Positions 56,155 through 64,000 of a DNA stretch of 64,000 nt are shown one piece after another. The notes beneath the pieces are model-generated. The model was not told the DNA's origin, did not search any database, and saw only the letters and a list, made by a program, of their open reading frames with translations. Within the stretch, counting starts at the first letter, position 1. Every line of letters begins with the position of its first letter. Position numbers and translations under genes: made by a program. The stretch covers positions 1-64,000 of the forward strand of contig JAPDDQ010000030.1 of the NCBI GenBank assembly GCA_027587225.1, read 5' to 3'. This DNA is from Solirubrobacter taibaiensis (GTDB lineage: Bacteria > Actinomycetota > Thermoleophilia > Solirubrobacterales > Solirubrobacteraceae).

Positions 56155-56805
56155 CTCGTCGAGGGACGAGTGCAGTTCGGCGGCGTCGCGGTAGACGCGG
56201 AACGCGCCGGCGGCCTGCAGCTCGTCCGCGCCGTAGCCACCGCTCAGCAGCCCGATGCTGAGCATCCGCGCGCGGCGGGCGGCGAGCAGGTCCCACACCG
56301 CGTCGCCGATCACGTAACACTCGGCGGGATCGGCGTCCAGGCGGCGCGCGCATTCGATGAACAGGTCGGGCTCCGGCTTCGCGCGGGCCACGTCGCCGCG
56401 TTCGACCACGACCGTGTCGTCCGGGATGCCGAGCGATTCGAGCGACGCGTCGATGCTCGGCCGGCGGCCACTCGTCGCGATCCCGTGCGTGACGTCCCGG
56501 TCACGGAGCTCCGCGAGCAGCGCGATCGCGCCCGGCAGGGGGCGGCGCTCCTCCAAAGGCAGCAGCTCGCGGAACAGGCGGTCGTGGATCAGCTGGAGCT
56601 CCTCGGCCTGCTCGTCGGTCAGCTCGTGCCCGATCTCGCGGCCGACCGCGCGGGTGAAAAGGCCGCCGCTCATCCCGATCTTGCGGTGGATGCGCCACCC
56701 GTCCACCGCCATCCCGGTCTCCTGGAGGGCCTTCTGCCACGCAAAGACGTGGGCGTACACGGTGTCGACAAGTGTTCCGTCGAGGTCGAAGATCAGGGCT
56801 GGCAT
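56143..56805 (-). CDS. HAD-superfamily phosphatase (Gph/beta-PGM type)
   Basis: A 220-residue haloacid-dehalogenase phosphatase. Motif I is IFDLDGTLVDT (5-15), motif II is IATSGRRP (about 109-116), the Lys is in ARAKPEPDLF, and motif IV is YVIGDAVWDLLAARRA. A helical cap (about 17-85) is of the phosphoglycolate phosphatase or beta-phosphoglucomutase type. The substrate is unknown. It lies five bases downstream of the DAO gene on the same strand. Confidence 0.9.
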   Translation of the reverse strand: MPALIFDLDGTLVDTVYAHVFAWQKALQETGMAVDGWRIHRKIGMSGGLFTRAVGREIGHELTDEQAEELQLIHDRLFRELLPLEERRPLPGAIALLAELRDRDVTHGIATSGRRPSIDASLESLGIPDDTVVVERGDVARAKPEPDLFIECARRLDADPAECYVIGDAVWDLLAARRARMLSIGLLSGGYGADELQAAGAFRVYRDAAELHSSLDELGI

Positions 56806-56810
56806 GTCGG

Positions 56811-57902
56811 TCAGTTTGACCCGGCGCTCCTGAGCGACGGCGCACGCTCGCGAGTGTGGAGGCCGAAGTGGTGCGGCAGCGGGGCGCCACCGTGCCAGGC
56901 GGCGACGATGCGCTCGGCCAGCGCAGGGCCGTGCTTGAAGCCGTGGCCTGAGCCGCCGCCCACGAGCCAGACGCCGTCATGCGCGGCCGCGATGAAGTGC
57001 GAGTCGGGCGTGATCTCGTAGCGGCAGGTCTTCGTGCCCTTCAGCCGGGCGGTCGCGAGCGCGGGGAAGCGGTCGGCGACGTAGCCGCGCATCAGCTGCT
57101 CGGTCTCCGCCGTGGCGGGCGGGAGGTCGGCATCCGGGTCGAGCGGTGGGCCTTCTTGGTCCCAGGCGAATTTCACGCCGAGGTCGTCGAGGTCTCCGGT
57201 GCCGTAGACGCCGCGGTCGTAGTCGATCCAGGCCGGGACGCGCTCCCAGCCGGACCCGCCGTCGAGGAAGAACAGCTCCTGGAACGTCACGCGCACGTCG
57301 ACGAGGCCCGGAAAGAGCTTCGCGAGCCAGCCGCCGCAGCTCCACACGACGCGGTCGGCTTCGAGGACCTCGTCGCCGAGACGCACGCGATCGCCGTCCG
57401 GCGCCGCGCGGCCCCGGACGACGCGGGCGCCACGTGCGGCCGCGGCCCGAGCGAGGGTCTGGACGGCGAACTGGGCCCGCAGCACACCGGCCTCGGGCTC
57501 GTGCAGCACCCAGGTGAGGTCGTCAGCGGCGAACGACGGGTACGCCCGGGTGAGGTCCTGGCGCTCGACCGGGATGCCGAGCGCGCGCAGCGTGGCCTCC
57601 GACTTGGCCTCCCAGCCATCGTCCGAGTGTGCGAACCACGACACGCCGGTCTCGGTGTACAGCGACGCGCCGGTCTCGGCTTCGAGCTCGCACCAGAGTG
57701 TGCGCGCTCGCCTCGCCATCGCGGTGTAGTCCGCGTCCGTGCCGTGGCCACACCGGATCAGGCGCGTCTCGCCGCCGCTCGTCGCGCGCACGTCGCCCGG
57801 CTCGAACTGGTCGACTAGCACGACGTCATCGCCACGCCTGGCGAGGTGCCAGGCCAGCGATGCGCCGAAGGTCCCGGCGCCCACGATCACGACGCGCTCC
57901 AC
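56811..57902 (-). CDS. DAO-family FAD oxidoreductase (sarcosine-oxidase-like)
   Basis: A 363-residue flavoprotein. The FAD motif is VVIVGAGTFGASLAWHL (4-20), followed by ATSGGETRLIRCGHG, which matches the covalent-flavin/substrate region of monomeric sarcosine oxidases. The C-terminal GVWLVGGGSGHGFKHGPALAE is also typical. It probably oxidises an N-methyl or other secondary amino acid, making hydrogen peroxide. The GTG 57902 is chosen over longer, Arg-rich starts. It is divergent from the M14 peptidase by 24 bases. Confidence 0.87.
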   Translation of the reverse strand: MERVVIVGAGTFGASLAWHLARRGDDVVLVDQFEPGDVRATSGGETRLIRCGHGTDADYTAMARRARTLWCELEAETGASLYTETGVSWFAHSDDGWEAKSEATLRALGIPVERQDLTRAYPSFAADDLTWVLHEPEAGVLRAQFAVQTLARAAAARGARVVRGRAAPDGDRVRLGDEVLEADRVVWSCGGWLAKLFPGLVDVRVTFQELFFLDGGSGWERVPAWIDYDRGVYGTGDLDDLGVKFAWDQEGPPLDPDADLPPATAETEQLMRGYVADRFPALATARLKGTKTCRYEITPDSHFIAAAHDGVWLVGGGSGHGFKHGPALAERIVAAWHGGAPLPHHFGLHTRERAPSLRSAGSN

Positions 57903-57926
57903 GCCGGAGACGGTACAAAGAACGGC

Positions 57927-58574
57927 ATGCTGGTCGCCGCGCTCGCCTCGACGCTCGTCATCGGGCACTCCTCCGAAGGGCGCGAGATCCGCGCCACGCG
58001 GGTGGGGGAGGTGGGCGCGCCGGTGAAGGTCCTGGTCGTCGGCGACGTGCACGGGAACGAACCCGCCGGTGAAGCGATCGTGGCCGCACTGCGGAAGAAG
58101 TCCGTGGACGGCGTCCAGTTCTGGCTCATCCGCACGGCCAACCCCGACGGCCGCAAGGCGCGCTCCCGCCACAACGCGCGCGGCGTGGACCTGAACCGCA
58201 ACTTCCCCTACCGCTGGGCGAAGGGCGCGAAGGGCACCTACTACCCCGGCCCGTCGGCCGGCTCAGAACCCGAGACCAAGGCGCTGATGCGCTTCGTGCG
58301 GCGGATCCGGCCGCAGCTCGGCATCTACTACCACCAGCACATGGGGATCACGGTCCGCGCGCGCAGCGTCGACACCGAGGTCCAACGTGACTACGCCCGC
58401 CGCACCGGGCTGCCCTTGCGCTGGTTGCCGAACTACCACGGCACCGCAATTGGCTGGCAGAACAACCTGATCAAGGACGGGACGGCGTTCGTGGTCGAGC
58501 TCAAGGCCGGCCAGGCGCCGGTGAAGACGCACGTCGACGCCGTGATCGCGGCAGCCAGGAGCTATGGGCGATGA
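57927..58574 (+). CDS. Small M14-family zinc carboxypeptidase (MpaA-like)
   Basis: A 215-residue peptidase. Zinc ligands are in VGDVHGNEPAGEA (HxxE) and a later His in YYHQHM. The substrate-binding NPDGRKARSRHNARGVDLNRNF block and catalytic Glu in FVVELKAG are present. It is compact like murein peptide amidase A, which cleaves the diaminopimelate bond of cell-wall peptides. The N-terminus MLVAALASTLVIGHSSEGREI is hydrophobic but merges with the first strand, so export is uncertain. The stop overlaps the phosphatase gene by ATGA. Confidence 0.85.
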   Translation: MLVAALASTLVIGHSSEGREIRATRVGEVGAPVKVLVVGDVHGNEPAGEAIVAALRKKSVDGVQFWLIRTANPDGRKARSRHNARGVDLNRNFPYRWAKGAKGTYYPGPSAGSEPETKALMRFVRRIRPQLGIYYHQHMGITVRARSVDTEVQRDYARRTGLPLRWLPNYHGTAIGWQNNLIKDGTAFVVELKAGQAPVKTHVDAVIAAARSYGR

Positions 58575-59122
58575 GGATCGTGCTGATCCGCCACGGTGAG
58601 ACCGAGTGGAGCGCGTCGGGCAAGCACACGTCGACCACCGACATCCCGCTCACCCAGCGCGGGCGCGAGAAGGCGGTGACGTTGAAGAACCGGCTTGCGG
58701 GGCAGGAGTTCGCGCTGGTGCTGAGCTCGCCGCGGCAGCGGGCCTTGGAGACGGCGCGGCTGGCCAGCTTCGAGCCGGAGGTCGAGGACGACCTGGTCGA
58801 GGTGGACTACGGCGACTACGAGGGCCTGACGACGCCGGAGATCCGGGAGACGCGGCCGGGCTGGACGCTGTGGGCCGACGGCTCGCCCGGCGGCGAGACC
58901 GTGGCCGACGCGGGTGCACGGGTGGACCGGGTGATCGCGCGCGCCTTGGCGGCCGACGGTGACGTCGCGCTGTTCGCCCACGGGCACATCCTGCGCGTGC
59001 TGGGCGCGCGCTGGCTCGAGCTCCCCGCGCAGCACGGCGCGAACCTGCTGCTGGACACCGCCGCGGTGTGCGAGCTCGGCTACGAGCGAGAGACGCGGGT
59101 CCTCGCGCACTGGAACACCTGA
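58571..59122 (+). CDS. Histidine-phosphatase superfamily enzyme
   Basis: A 183-residue phosphoglycerate-mutase-like phosphatase. The nucleophile is in VLIRHGETEWS (4-14), with SSPRQRALETA (about 52-62) and the late His in ALFAHGHILRVLGARW. The substrate could be a sugar phosphate, a nucleotide or a cofactor precursor. It is coupled to the M14 peptidase gene by ATGA. Confidence 0.9.
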   Translation: MRIVLIRHGETEWSASGKHTSTTDIPLTQRGREKAVTLKNRLAGQEFALVLSSPRQRALETARLASFEPEVEDDLVEVDYGDYEGLTTPEIRETRPGWTLWADGSPGGETVADAGARVDRVIARALAADGDVALFAHGHILRVLGARWLELPAQHGANLLLDTAAVCELGYERETRVLAHWNT

Positions 59123-59164
59123 GAACCACACCGTTTCCACAAGAAGCGGGTTGAAGCTGGTGGC

Positions 59165-59566
59165 ATGAAGAGATGGATCATCGCCGCCCTCGCCGTGCTC
59201 GCCGCCGTGGGCCTCGTCACCACCGCCACGGCCGCGCCGAGCAAGAAGCAGGCCGGGGCCGGCGCGTTCAACAAAGTGCTCGCGGCCAAGCTCGGCGAGC
59301 AGCTCAACAAGCCGGCGGACGACGTGCGCGCCGCCATGAAGGCCGCGCGCAAGGGCGTGAAGGCGACGGAGAAGGGCAAGAAGCGTGAGGTGTGGACCAA
59401 CGCGGTTGCCGCCTCGCTGAAGGTGGAGCCCAAGGCCGTGATCGACGCCGTGCGCGCGCTCGTCAAGCAGCGCCTGGACTCGCTGGTCGAGGACGGCTGG
59501 ATCACCGCCGAGCAGGCCGCCAAGCGTCAGGACAAGCTCTGGATCCCGTTCCTGCGCCTCCGCTGA
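59165..59566 (+). CDS. Small exported helical protein
   Basis: A 133-residue protein with a signal peptide ([23 protein letters not shown], cleavage near residue 24). The helical mature part is rich in Lys and Ala ([56 protein letters not shown]). It resembles small exported helical proteins found beside two-component systems and might be sensed by the kinase encoded downstream. Its TGA overlaps the apparent CTG start of the response regulator. Confidence 0.78.
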   Translation: MKRWIIAALAVLAAVGLVTTATAAPSKKQAGAGAFNKVLAAKLGEQLNKPADDVRAAMKAARKGVKATEKGKKREVWTNAVAASLKVEPKAVIDAVRALVKQRLDSLVEDGWITAEQAAKRQDKLWIPFLRLR

Positions 59567-60216
59567 TCCTCGTCGTCGACGACGAGGAGGCCATTCGGGT
59601 CGCCCTCGAGCGCGCGCTGCGCCTCGAGGGCTTCGCCGTGCGTACGGCCGCCGACGGGGCGAGCGCGCTCGAAGCCGCGCAGGAGCGCCCGGCGGCGATC
59701 GTGCTCGACGTCGTCCTGCCCGACCTCGACGGGCGCGAGGTCGCCGCGCGGCTGCGTGCGCAGGGGTTCGACACGCCGATCTGCATCCTCTCGGCGCGCG
59801 ACGAGGTCGCCGACCGCGTCGCCGGCCTGCAGGCCGGCGCGGATGACTATCTGGTCAAGCCGTTCGCGATGGAGGAGCTCGTCGCGCGGCTGCACGCCCT
59901 GCTGCGCCGCGGCGCGCCCACGAACGTCGGTGAGGTACTCGTCTCCGGCGACCTGCGTGTGGACCCGGCGCGCCGGATCGCCTCGCGCGGCGGCGCCGAG
60001 CTGGACCTCACGCGCCGCGAGTTCGATCTGCTCGAAGCGTTCCTCCGCCACCCCGGCCTCGTGCTCACGCGCACGCAGCTGCTCGAACAGGTGTGGGGCT
60101 ACGACTGGGAGGCCGACGGCAACGTGGTCGACGTGTTCGTCGGCTATCTGCGCCGCAAGGTCGGCGAGCCGCGGGTGATCCAGACGGTCCGCGGTGTCGG
60201 ATTCGTGCTGCGGTGA
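59563..60216 (+). CDS. OmpR-type response regulator, apparent CTG start
   Basis: A 217-residue regulator if started at CTG 59563. The receiver begins [14 protein letters not shown], with acceptor Asp in [11 protein letters not shown] (about 47), a Ser switch in CILSARDE and Lys in [10 protein letters not shown]. The OmpR winged helix (about 125-217) includes [19 protein letters not shown] and [13 protein letters not shown]. The frame upstream has no ATG, GTG or TTG before GTG 59392, which would add 57 Arg-rich residues. CTG 59563-59565 overlaps the previous TGA as CTGA and puts Met exactly where receivers start. Confidence 0.88.
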   Translation: MILVVDDEEAIRVALERALRLEGFAVRTAADGASALEAAQERPAAIVLDVVLPDLDGREVAARLRAQGFDTPICILSARDEVADRVAGLQAGADDYLVKPFAMEELVARLHALLRRGAPTNVGEVLVSGDLRVDPARRIASRGGAELDLTRREFDLLEAFLRHPGLVLTRTQLLEQVWGYDWEADGNVVDVFVGYLRRKVGEPRVIQTVRGVGFVLR

Positions 60217-61433
60217 AGTCTCTTTCGGGTCGCGTCGCGCTGCTCGTCACGTTGGCGGCGGCCGCCGTGTTCGTCGTCGTCGGCACGGTCCTGATCGCCG
60301 AGGTCGGCCGCCGCGAGCGCGCGACCTTCGACCGCGAGCTGCGCGCAACCGCCGAGCGCATGGTCGCCCCGGCGCGCCGCAACCGCACCGCGCAGCTGGA
60401 CCGGCTCGCGGGCGACGCGTCCGTCCGGCTGCTCACCCGCGGCCGCGAGACCTACGACAACCTGCGCGCGCCCGAGCTGCCGATCTCGAAGAGCGGCCTG
60501 CGGACCGTGCGCGCGGAGGACGGCTCGTCCTGGCGGGTGATGCGCCGCGGGCGCCTGCTCGTCGCCCGCCCGCTCGCGCTCGTCGAGGACCGGATCGGCG
60601 ACCTGCAGCGCACGATCGCGTTCGCGGCGCTGCTCGGGTTGCTCGCGACCGCCGTCATCGTGCGGTTCGTCGCCGCCCGCTCGCTGCGCCCACTCGCCAC
60701 CCTCCGCGACCAGGCCGCGACCATCACCACCACCCGCGCGCGGGTCGACGAATCGGGCCCGGCCGAAGTCGGCGAGGTCGCGCACTCGCTCAACGCGATG
60801 CTCGCCCGGCTGGAGGCGTCGGTCGCCGCGACCGAGCGGTTCACGGCCGACGCCGGCCACGAGGTCCGCACCCCACTCACCAGTGTCCGGGCCAACCTCG
60901 CCGCGCTCAGACATGGCCCTGACGATCGGGTGTTGGGAGAGCTGGAGCGCGACGTGACGCGGCTCGCCGCGCTCCTCGACGCGCTCCAGGCCCTGGCCCG
61001 CGGCGACGCCGGCGCCGTCGCGCACGAGCCCGTGGACGTCGGCGACGTGGCCGACGCCGCGCTCGCCGACGCGCGCCGCCGCCACCCGCACGTGGACTTC
61101 GCGTTCGGTGACTCCCAAGAGCTCACCGTCACCGGCGACGCGACCGGCCTGCGCGCCATCTTCGACAACCTGCTCGAGAACGCCGCGCGGCACGGGGGGC
61201 GCACGGTCCGGATCGAGCTCGGGCCCCGCCACCTCGCCGTCGACGACGACGGCCCCGGCATCCCGGAAGACCAACGTGAGCGCGTGTTCGAGCGCTTCGT
61301 CCGTGGCGGCACGCAAGGCTCGGGACTCGGCCTCGCGATCGTCGCCCAGCAGGCCCAATTGCACGGCGGCGAGGCGTGGATCGAGCGCTCTTCGCTGGGT
61401 GGCGCACGCGTTCTCGTCACAATGCGCGCGTGA
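60213..61433 (+). CDS. Membrane sensor histidine kinase (OmpR partner)
   Basis: A 406-residue kinase. Two transmembrane helices (about 8-30 and 130-150) flank an extracellular domain of about 100 residues. HAMP follows, HisKA has [15 protein letters not shown] (His about 216), and the ATPase domain has [20 protein letters not shown] and GSGLGLAIV. It is coupled to the regulator by GTGA and to the Rrf2-like gene by GTGA. It may sense the envelope or the small exported protein at 59165. Confidence 0.9.
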   Translation: MKSLSGRVALLVTLAAAAVFVVVGTVLIAEVGRRERATFDRELRATAERMVAPARRNRTAQLDRLAGDASVRLLTRGRETYDNLRAPELPISKSGLRTVRAEDGSSWRVMRRGRLLVARPLALVEDRIGDLQRTIAFAALLGLLATAVIVRFVAARSLRPLATLRDQAATITTTRARVDESGPAEVGEVAHSLNAMLARLEASVAATERFTADAGHEVRTPLTSVRANLAALRHGPDDRVLGELERDVTRLAALLDALQALARGDAGAVAHEPVDVGDVADAALADARRRHPHVDFAFGDSQELTVTGDATGLRAIFDNLLENAARHGGRTVRIELGPRHLAVDDDGPGIPEDQRERVFERFVRGGTQGSGLGLAIVAQQAQLHGGEAWIERSSLGGARVLVTMRA

Positions 61434-61891
61434 AGGTCTCTGCCAAAGCCGATTACGCGGTGCGCGCCGCCACCGAGCTCGCTGCTGCCCAAGAGTCCGG
61501 CGGCCTCGTGCGCGCCGAGACGATCGCCACCGCGCAGGGCATCCCCCAGCGCTTCCTCGAGAACATCCTGTCCGACCTCCGCCACGCCGGGCTCGTGCAG
61601 AGCCAGCGCGGCGCGGAGGGTGGGCATCGCCTGAACCGGCCCGCGGCCGAGATCAGCGTCGCGGACATCATCCGCGCCGTCGACGGCCCGCTCGCCGCTG
61701 TGCGCGGCGAACGGCCGGAGTCCGTCACCTACGCGGGCCCGGCCGAGCCACTCCAGCGCGTGTGGATCGCCGTCCGCAAGAGCCTGCGCGACGTCGTCGA
61801 GCAGGTGAGCCTCGCCGACCTGGCCGGCGGCACGCTGCCGGACTCGGTCAACGCGCTCGCCGACGACCCCGAGGCCTGGACTACGCGATAG
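61430..61891 (+). CDS. Rrf2-family transcriptional regulator without cysteines
   Basis: A 153-residue Rrf2 protein. KADYAVRAATELAAAQ is the N-terminal helix, the winged-helix segment IATAQGIPQRFLENILSDLRHAGLV follows, and the wing is RGAEGGHRLNRPA. It contains no Cys, so it cannot bind the Fe-S cluster used by IscR or NsrR; it belongs to the cluster-free branch. The GTG start overlaps the kinase stop. The 3' end overlaps the convergent oxidoreductase gene by 11 bases. Confidence 0.88.
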   Translation: MKVSAKADYAVRAATELAAAQESGGLVRAETIATAQGIPQRFLENILSDLRHAGLVQSQRGAEGGHRLNRPAAEISVADIIRAVDGPLAAVRGERPESVTYAGPAEPLQRVWIAVRKSLRDVVEQVSLADLAGGTLPDSVNALADDPEAWTTR

Positions 61892-63020
61892 TCACCGGGT
61901 GCCGCACGACGGCGCCGAACAGGTAGCCGTTGGGGTTGAAGGCGACCGTGTCGGGTTGGGTGTTCCCGCGCCAGTCCGTGGCGCGGGCGCGCAGTTCGAC
62001 CGCACCCGTGGCCCGCGGCTTGGACACGTGGCGCCAGCGCACCCACGTGTTCGGGAGGTTGGGACCGTGCAACTGGGCCGGCTCGTAGCGGCCACCGGTG
62101 GAGATCTCGACGCGCTTGATCGGTGCGCGCCCGGACCATGAGCGGCCGGTCAGCACGTGCCGCCGGCCGGCCTGCAGCTCAGCGCCGAACGGCAGCTCGA
62201 ACGCGCTCTTGACGACCTGCTGCGTGATCGGGACGCCGTCGAGCGTGTACTGCGTCGTGTTCCAGGCCGAGAAGAGCGGCTGGTCTGAGACCTCGATCCG
62301 GCCGACCCACTTGATCGACGCGATCCCGATCCAGCCCGGGACGACGACGCGGACCGGCGCGCCGTGGTCGGGCGGGAGCGGCGCACCGTTCATCTCGTAG
62401 GCGAGCAGGACGTCGTCAAGCGCCTTGCCGATGGGGAGTGGACGCCGCACGTGGCCGTTGGTGGCCACCTCGGCGTCCAAGCCCTCGGGCATCACGTCCA
62501 CTGCGCGGCGCGTCACACCGGCGTGCTCGAGCACCGCGCGCAGCGGCACGCCGCGCCAGCGCGCGACGCCGATCGCGCCGAGCTTCCACTGCGTGCCGGT
62601 GGCCGGCGTCCCCTGCTGCGACGCGAAGAACGACCGCCCGTTGCCCGCGCATTCGATCGCGCTGAAGATCGTGCGGGACGGCAGCCGCTGCAGGTCCCGC
62701 AGCGACAGCGAGATGCCCTCCGGCCGCCGCAATCCGCTCCCGAACACCTGCAGCCGGTACGTGCGCGGGTCGATGATCGGCGTCGACGTGTGGTTGCGCA
62801 CGAAGAAGCGCTCGTTCGGGATCGTGTACGGCAGTCCCGCCGCCGTGTCCCACCGCATCTCGGCGTTCGTGCTGAGCGGGATGAACCATTCGGGCGGGAG
62901 CGGCTTGACGATCGGGCTCGTCTGCGCCCACGACGGAACGGCGGAGCGGCCGAGGGCGAGCGCCGACGCGCTCGCCGCGCCGACCTGCAACAGCCGGCGC
63001 CGGGTGAGGTCCTGCGTCAT
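61881..63020 (-). CDS. Tat-exported molybdopterin (sulfite-oxidase-like) enzyme
   Basis: A 379-residue sulfite-oxidase-fold enzyme. The Tat signal is LTRRRLLQVGAASASALALG with probable cleavage after SWA. The molybdenum ligand Cys is in SAIECAGNGRSFF (about 120). The molybdopterin-binding DHGAPVRVVVPGWIGIASIKW is typical of this family, and the C-terminal dimer domain is present. There is no heme domain. It probably acts outside the membrane as an oxidase or reductase such as MsrP-like or sulfite dehydrogenase. The substrate is uncertain. Confidence 0.88.
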   Translation of the reverse strand: MTQDLTRRRLLQVGAASASALALGRSAVPSWAQTSPIVKPLPPEWFIPLSTNAEMRWDTAAGLPYTIPNERFFVRNHTSTPIIDPRTYRLQVFGSGLRRPEGISLSLRDLQRLPSRTIFSAIECAGNGRSFFASQQGTPATGTQWKLGAIGVARWRGVPLRAVLEHAGVTRRAVDVMPEGLDAEVATNGHVRRPLPIGKALDDVLLAYEMNGAPLPPDHGAPVRVVVPGWIGIASIKWVGRIEVSDQPLFSAWNTTQYTLDGVPITQQVVKSAFELPFGAELQAGRRHVLTGRSWSGRAPIKRVEISTGGRYEPAQLHGPNLPNTWVRWRHVSKPRATGAVELRARATDWRGNTQPDTVAFNPNGYLFGAVVRHPVTIA

Positions 63021-63031
63021 GCCGCCGCAGA

Positions 63032-63069
63032 CTACACAAAGCTGATCGGGATTGCGGTATTTGTGGTAG
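63032..63069. promoter_or_regulatory. Inverted repeat in the divergent promoter region
   Basis: CTACACAAA (63032-63040) and TTTGTGGTAG (63060-63069) form a spaced inverted repeat, with one extra base in one arm. It lies between the Tat-exported enzyme gene and the PucR-like gene. This is the most AT-rich part of the neighbourhood. It could be an operator; the cognate regulator is unknown. Confidence 0.4.
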
Positions 63070-63084
63070 CGTGCGGCGTATGCG

Positions 63085-64000
63085 ATGGGAGTCCCTTTGT
63101 CCGTGCTCGCTGACCCCCGCGCGCAGCCGGCAGCGACGCACGTAGCCACCCTGCGCCAGATCCACCTGGGCATGATCGATGCCGTGCTGGCGGGCGGCGG
63201 CATCGCCCCGGTCGCGGCACTGGCGGCCGAGCAGCTCTCCGGCACGGTGGCGATCGTCCTGCCGGCCGCCGACATCGCCACCGCGGCGCCGGACGAGCGC
63301 CGCTTGGCCGCGGTCGAGCGCTACGTCACCGAGCGCCTCGAAGGCCGCCCGGTGAAGGTGCCCGCGGGCGTCGTCGCCGAGGTCGAGGTGCGCTCCGGCG
63401 ACGAGCCGCTCGGCGCCGTCGTCCTGCTGGACGCTCCGCTCGCAGGGGGCGAGCGCGAGGTGCTGGAGCTCGCCGCCCTTGCCGCCCTCACCGCCGTGAC
63501 GTTGCGCGACGCGCGCGTCTCCCAGCGCCGCGCCGCGGCGGCGCTCTTCGACGAGCTCGAGCTGCTCTCCGGACCGGAGGTCCTGGCCCGCGCGCAGCGG
63601 CTGGGCGCCGACCTCGGCCAGGGCGCGAGCGCGTTCGTCGCGCGCCCGCCCGAAGGCCACACCGACCGCGTGCTGGCCGCGATCGCGCAGGAGCTCCCCG
63701 GCGCGCTCGCGGCCGCCCGCGGCGACCTCGTCGAGGCGCTGGCACCCGGCTCACCCGAGCGGCTTGCGCAGCGGCTTGCGGGGACGATGCCGGTCGGCGT
63801 CTCACCGCACGGGCCGGACCCCGCGGGGTTCGGCATCGCGCTGAAGGTGGCCGCGCTCACGCTGGAGCTCGACGGCGGGGAGGAGCTCCGCAACGGGAGC
63901 TGGCGCCTGCTGCTGGCGACGGCCGCGACGGACCCGAGCGCGCTGACGGCGCTCGTGGACAGCACGGTGGGCCGTGCGATCGAGCACCTCGACACGCTGC
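63085..64000 (+). CDS. PucR/CdaR-like transcriptional regulator, 5' part
   Basis: An open frame of 305 codons runs from ATG 63085 off the end of the window. The protein begins MGVPLSVLADPR. It has a small sensor-like N-terminal domain (IHLGMIDAVLAGGGIAPVAA, LSGTVAIVLPAADIATAAPD) and a following region (ALFDELELLSGPEVLARAQR, GADLGQGASAFVARPP) as in PucR/CdaR regulators. Their C-terminal helix-turn-helix would lie beyond the window. The last residues VGRAIEHLDTL fit the start of that part. It lacks a clear ribosome site; GTG at 63100 is an alternative. Confidence 0.7.
   Translation, partial: MGVPLSVLADPRAQPAATHVATLRQIHLGMIDAVLAGGGIAPVAALAAEQLSGTVAIVLPAADIATAAPDERRLAAVERYVTERLEGRPVKVPAGVVAEVEVRSGDEPLGAVVLLDAPLAGGEREVLELAALAALTAVTLRDARVSQRRAAAALFDELELLSGPEVLARAQRLGADLGQGASAFVARPPEGHTDRVLAAIAQELPGALAAARGDLVEALAPGSPERLAQRLAGTMPVGVSPHGPDPAGFGIALKVAALTLELDGGEELRNGSWRLLLATAATDPSALTALVDSTVGRAIEHLDTL

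Noticed and set aside
59392-59562. GTG 59392 as start of the OmpR-type regulator
   Set aside because: It would add 57 Arg-rich residues read out of frame through the exported-protein gene; receivers start at the CTG position.
1-64000. tRNA, rRNA, insertion sequences or prophage genes
   Set aside because: I looked for cloverleaf-like or rRNA segments, transposase or integrase motifs and phage structural proteins and found none I could support.

Overview
The window is high-GC (around 70%), densely coded bacterial DNA. Gene content points to an actinobacterium of the class Thermoleophilia, probably a Solirubrobacter-like organism. The pointers are many GTG/TTG starts, 1-4 base stop/start overlaps, several Ser/Thr kinases, two Ku genes, MMPL exporters, and a secreted protein whose C-terminal FecR-like domain I associate with Solirubrobacterales. 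That taxonomic call rests on recall and was not searched. I see no rRNA, tRNA, CRISPR array, transposase or phage gene. It reads as ordinary chromosome.

Layout. 0-6 kb: an arsR/SRPBCC pair behind a palindromic operator, a tetR-rbsK-phosphoesterase operon divergent from a DrrAB-type ABC exporter with a tandem operator lying over the exporter start codon, and a YcaQ-like glycosylase. 6-13.7 kb: a secreted M1-type peptidase, a DedA-like protein, a split phosphorelay (HPt, GAF-PAS histidine kinase, receiver), fumarylacetoacetase and a GNAT enzyme. 13.8-19 kb: an operon of a FecR-like secreted protein, DUF3307, a double-CHASE2 adenylate cyclase and a DUF4231 two-helix membrane protein; this is the best candidate for an uncharacterised signalling unit. 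19-25 kb: a seven-gene minus-strand operon with a Dyp-type peroxidase, a Cys-nucleophile alpha/beta hydrolase and several unknown proteins. 25-39.3 kb: a lipid or steroid-like metabolic region with two parallel modules, each holding an MMPL exporter and a convergent paralogous alpha/beta hydrolase, plus an SDR, thiolase, flavoprotein, NTF2-like protein and GMC oxidoreductase.

39.3-47.3 kb: a zinc-ribbon membrane protein, a 351-base convergent intergenic region full of palindromes (including two covarying hairpins exactly 80 bases apart), three Ser/Thr kinases, a secreted lipase, an NAD-binding protein, an EamA transporter and a Crp-like regulator. Two of the kinases share one reading frame, separated by a single UGA. 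47.3-52.6 kb: paired Ku genes, nitroreductase, MFS transporter and an aldehyde dehydrogenase lacking its ELGG segment. 52.6-64 kb: a PspC/LiaF envelope-stress operon with its own sensor kinase and LuxR regulator, a DNA glycosylase, HAD and DAO enzymes, a small M14 peptidase, a phosphatase, an OmpR-type two-component pair, an Rrf2-like regulator, a Tat-exported sulfite-oxidase-like enzyme, and the 5' part of a PucR-like regulator running off the end.

Two genes, the second kinase and the OmpR-type regulator, appear to start with CTG next to or overlapping an upstream stop codon. This suggests that CTG initiation by translational coupling, or stop readthrough in the kinase case, is used in this genome.
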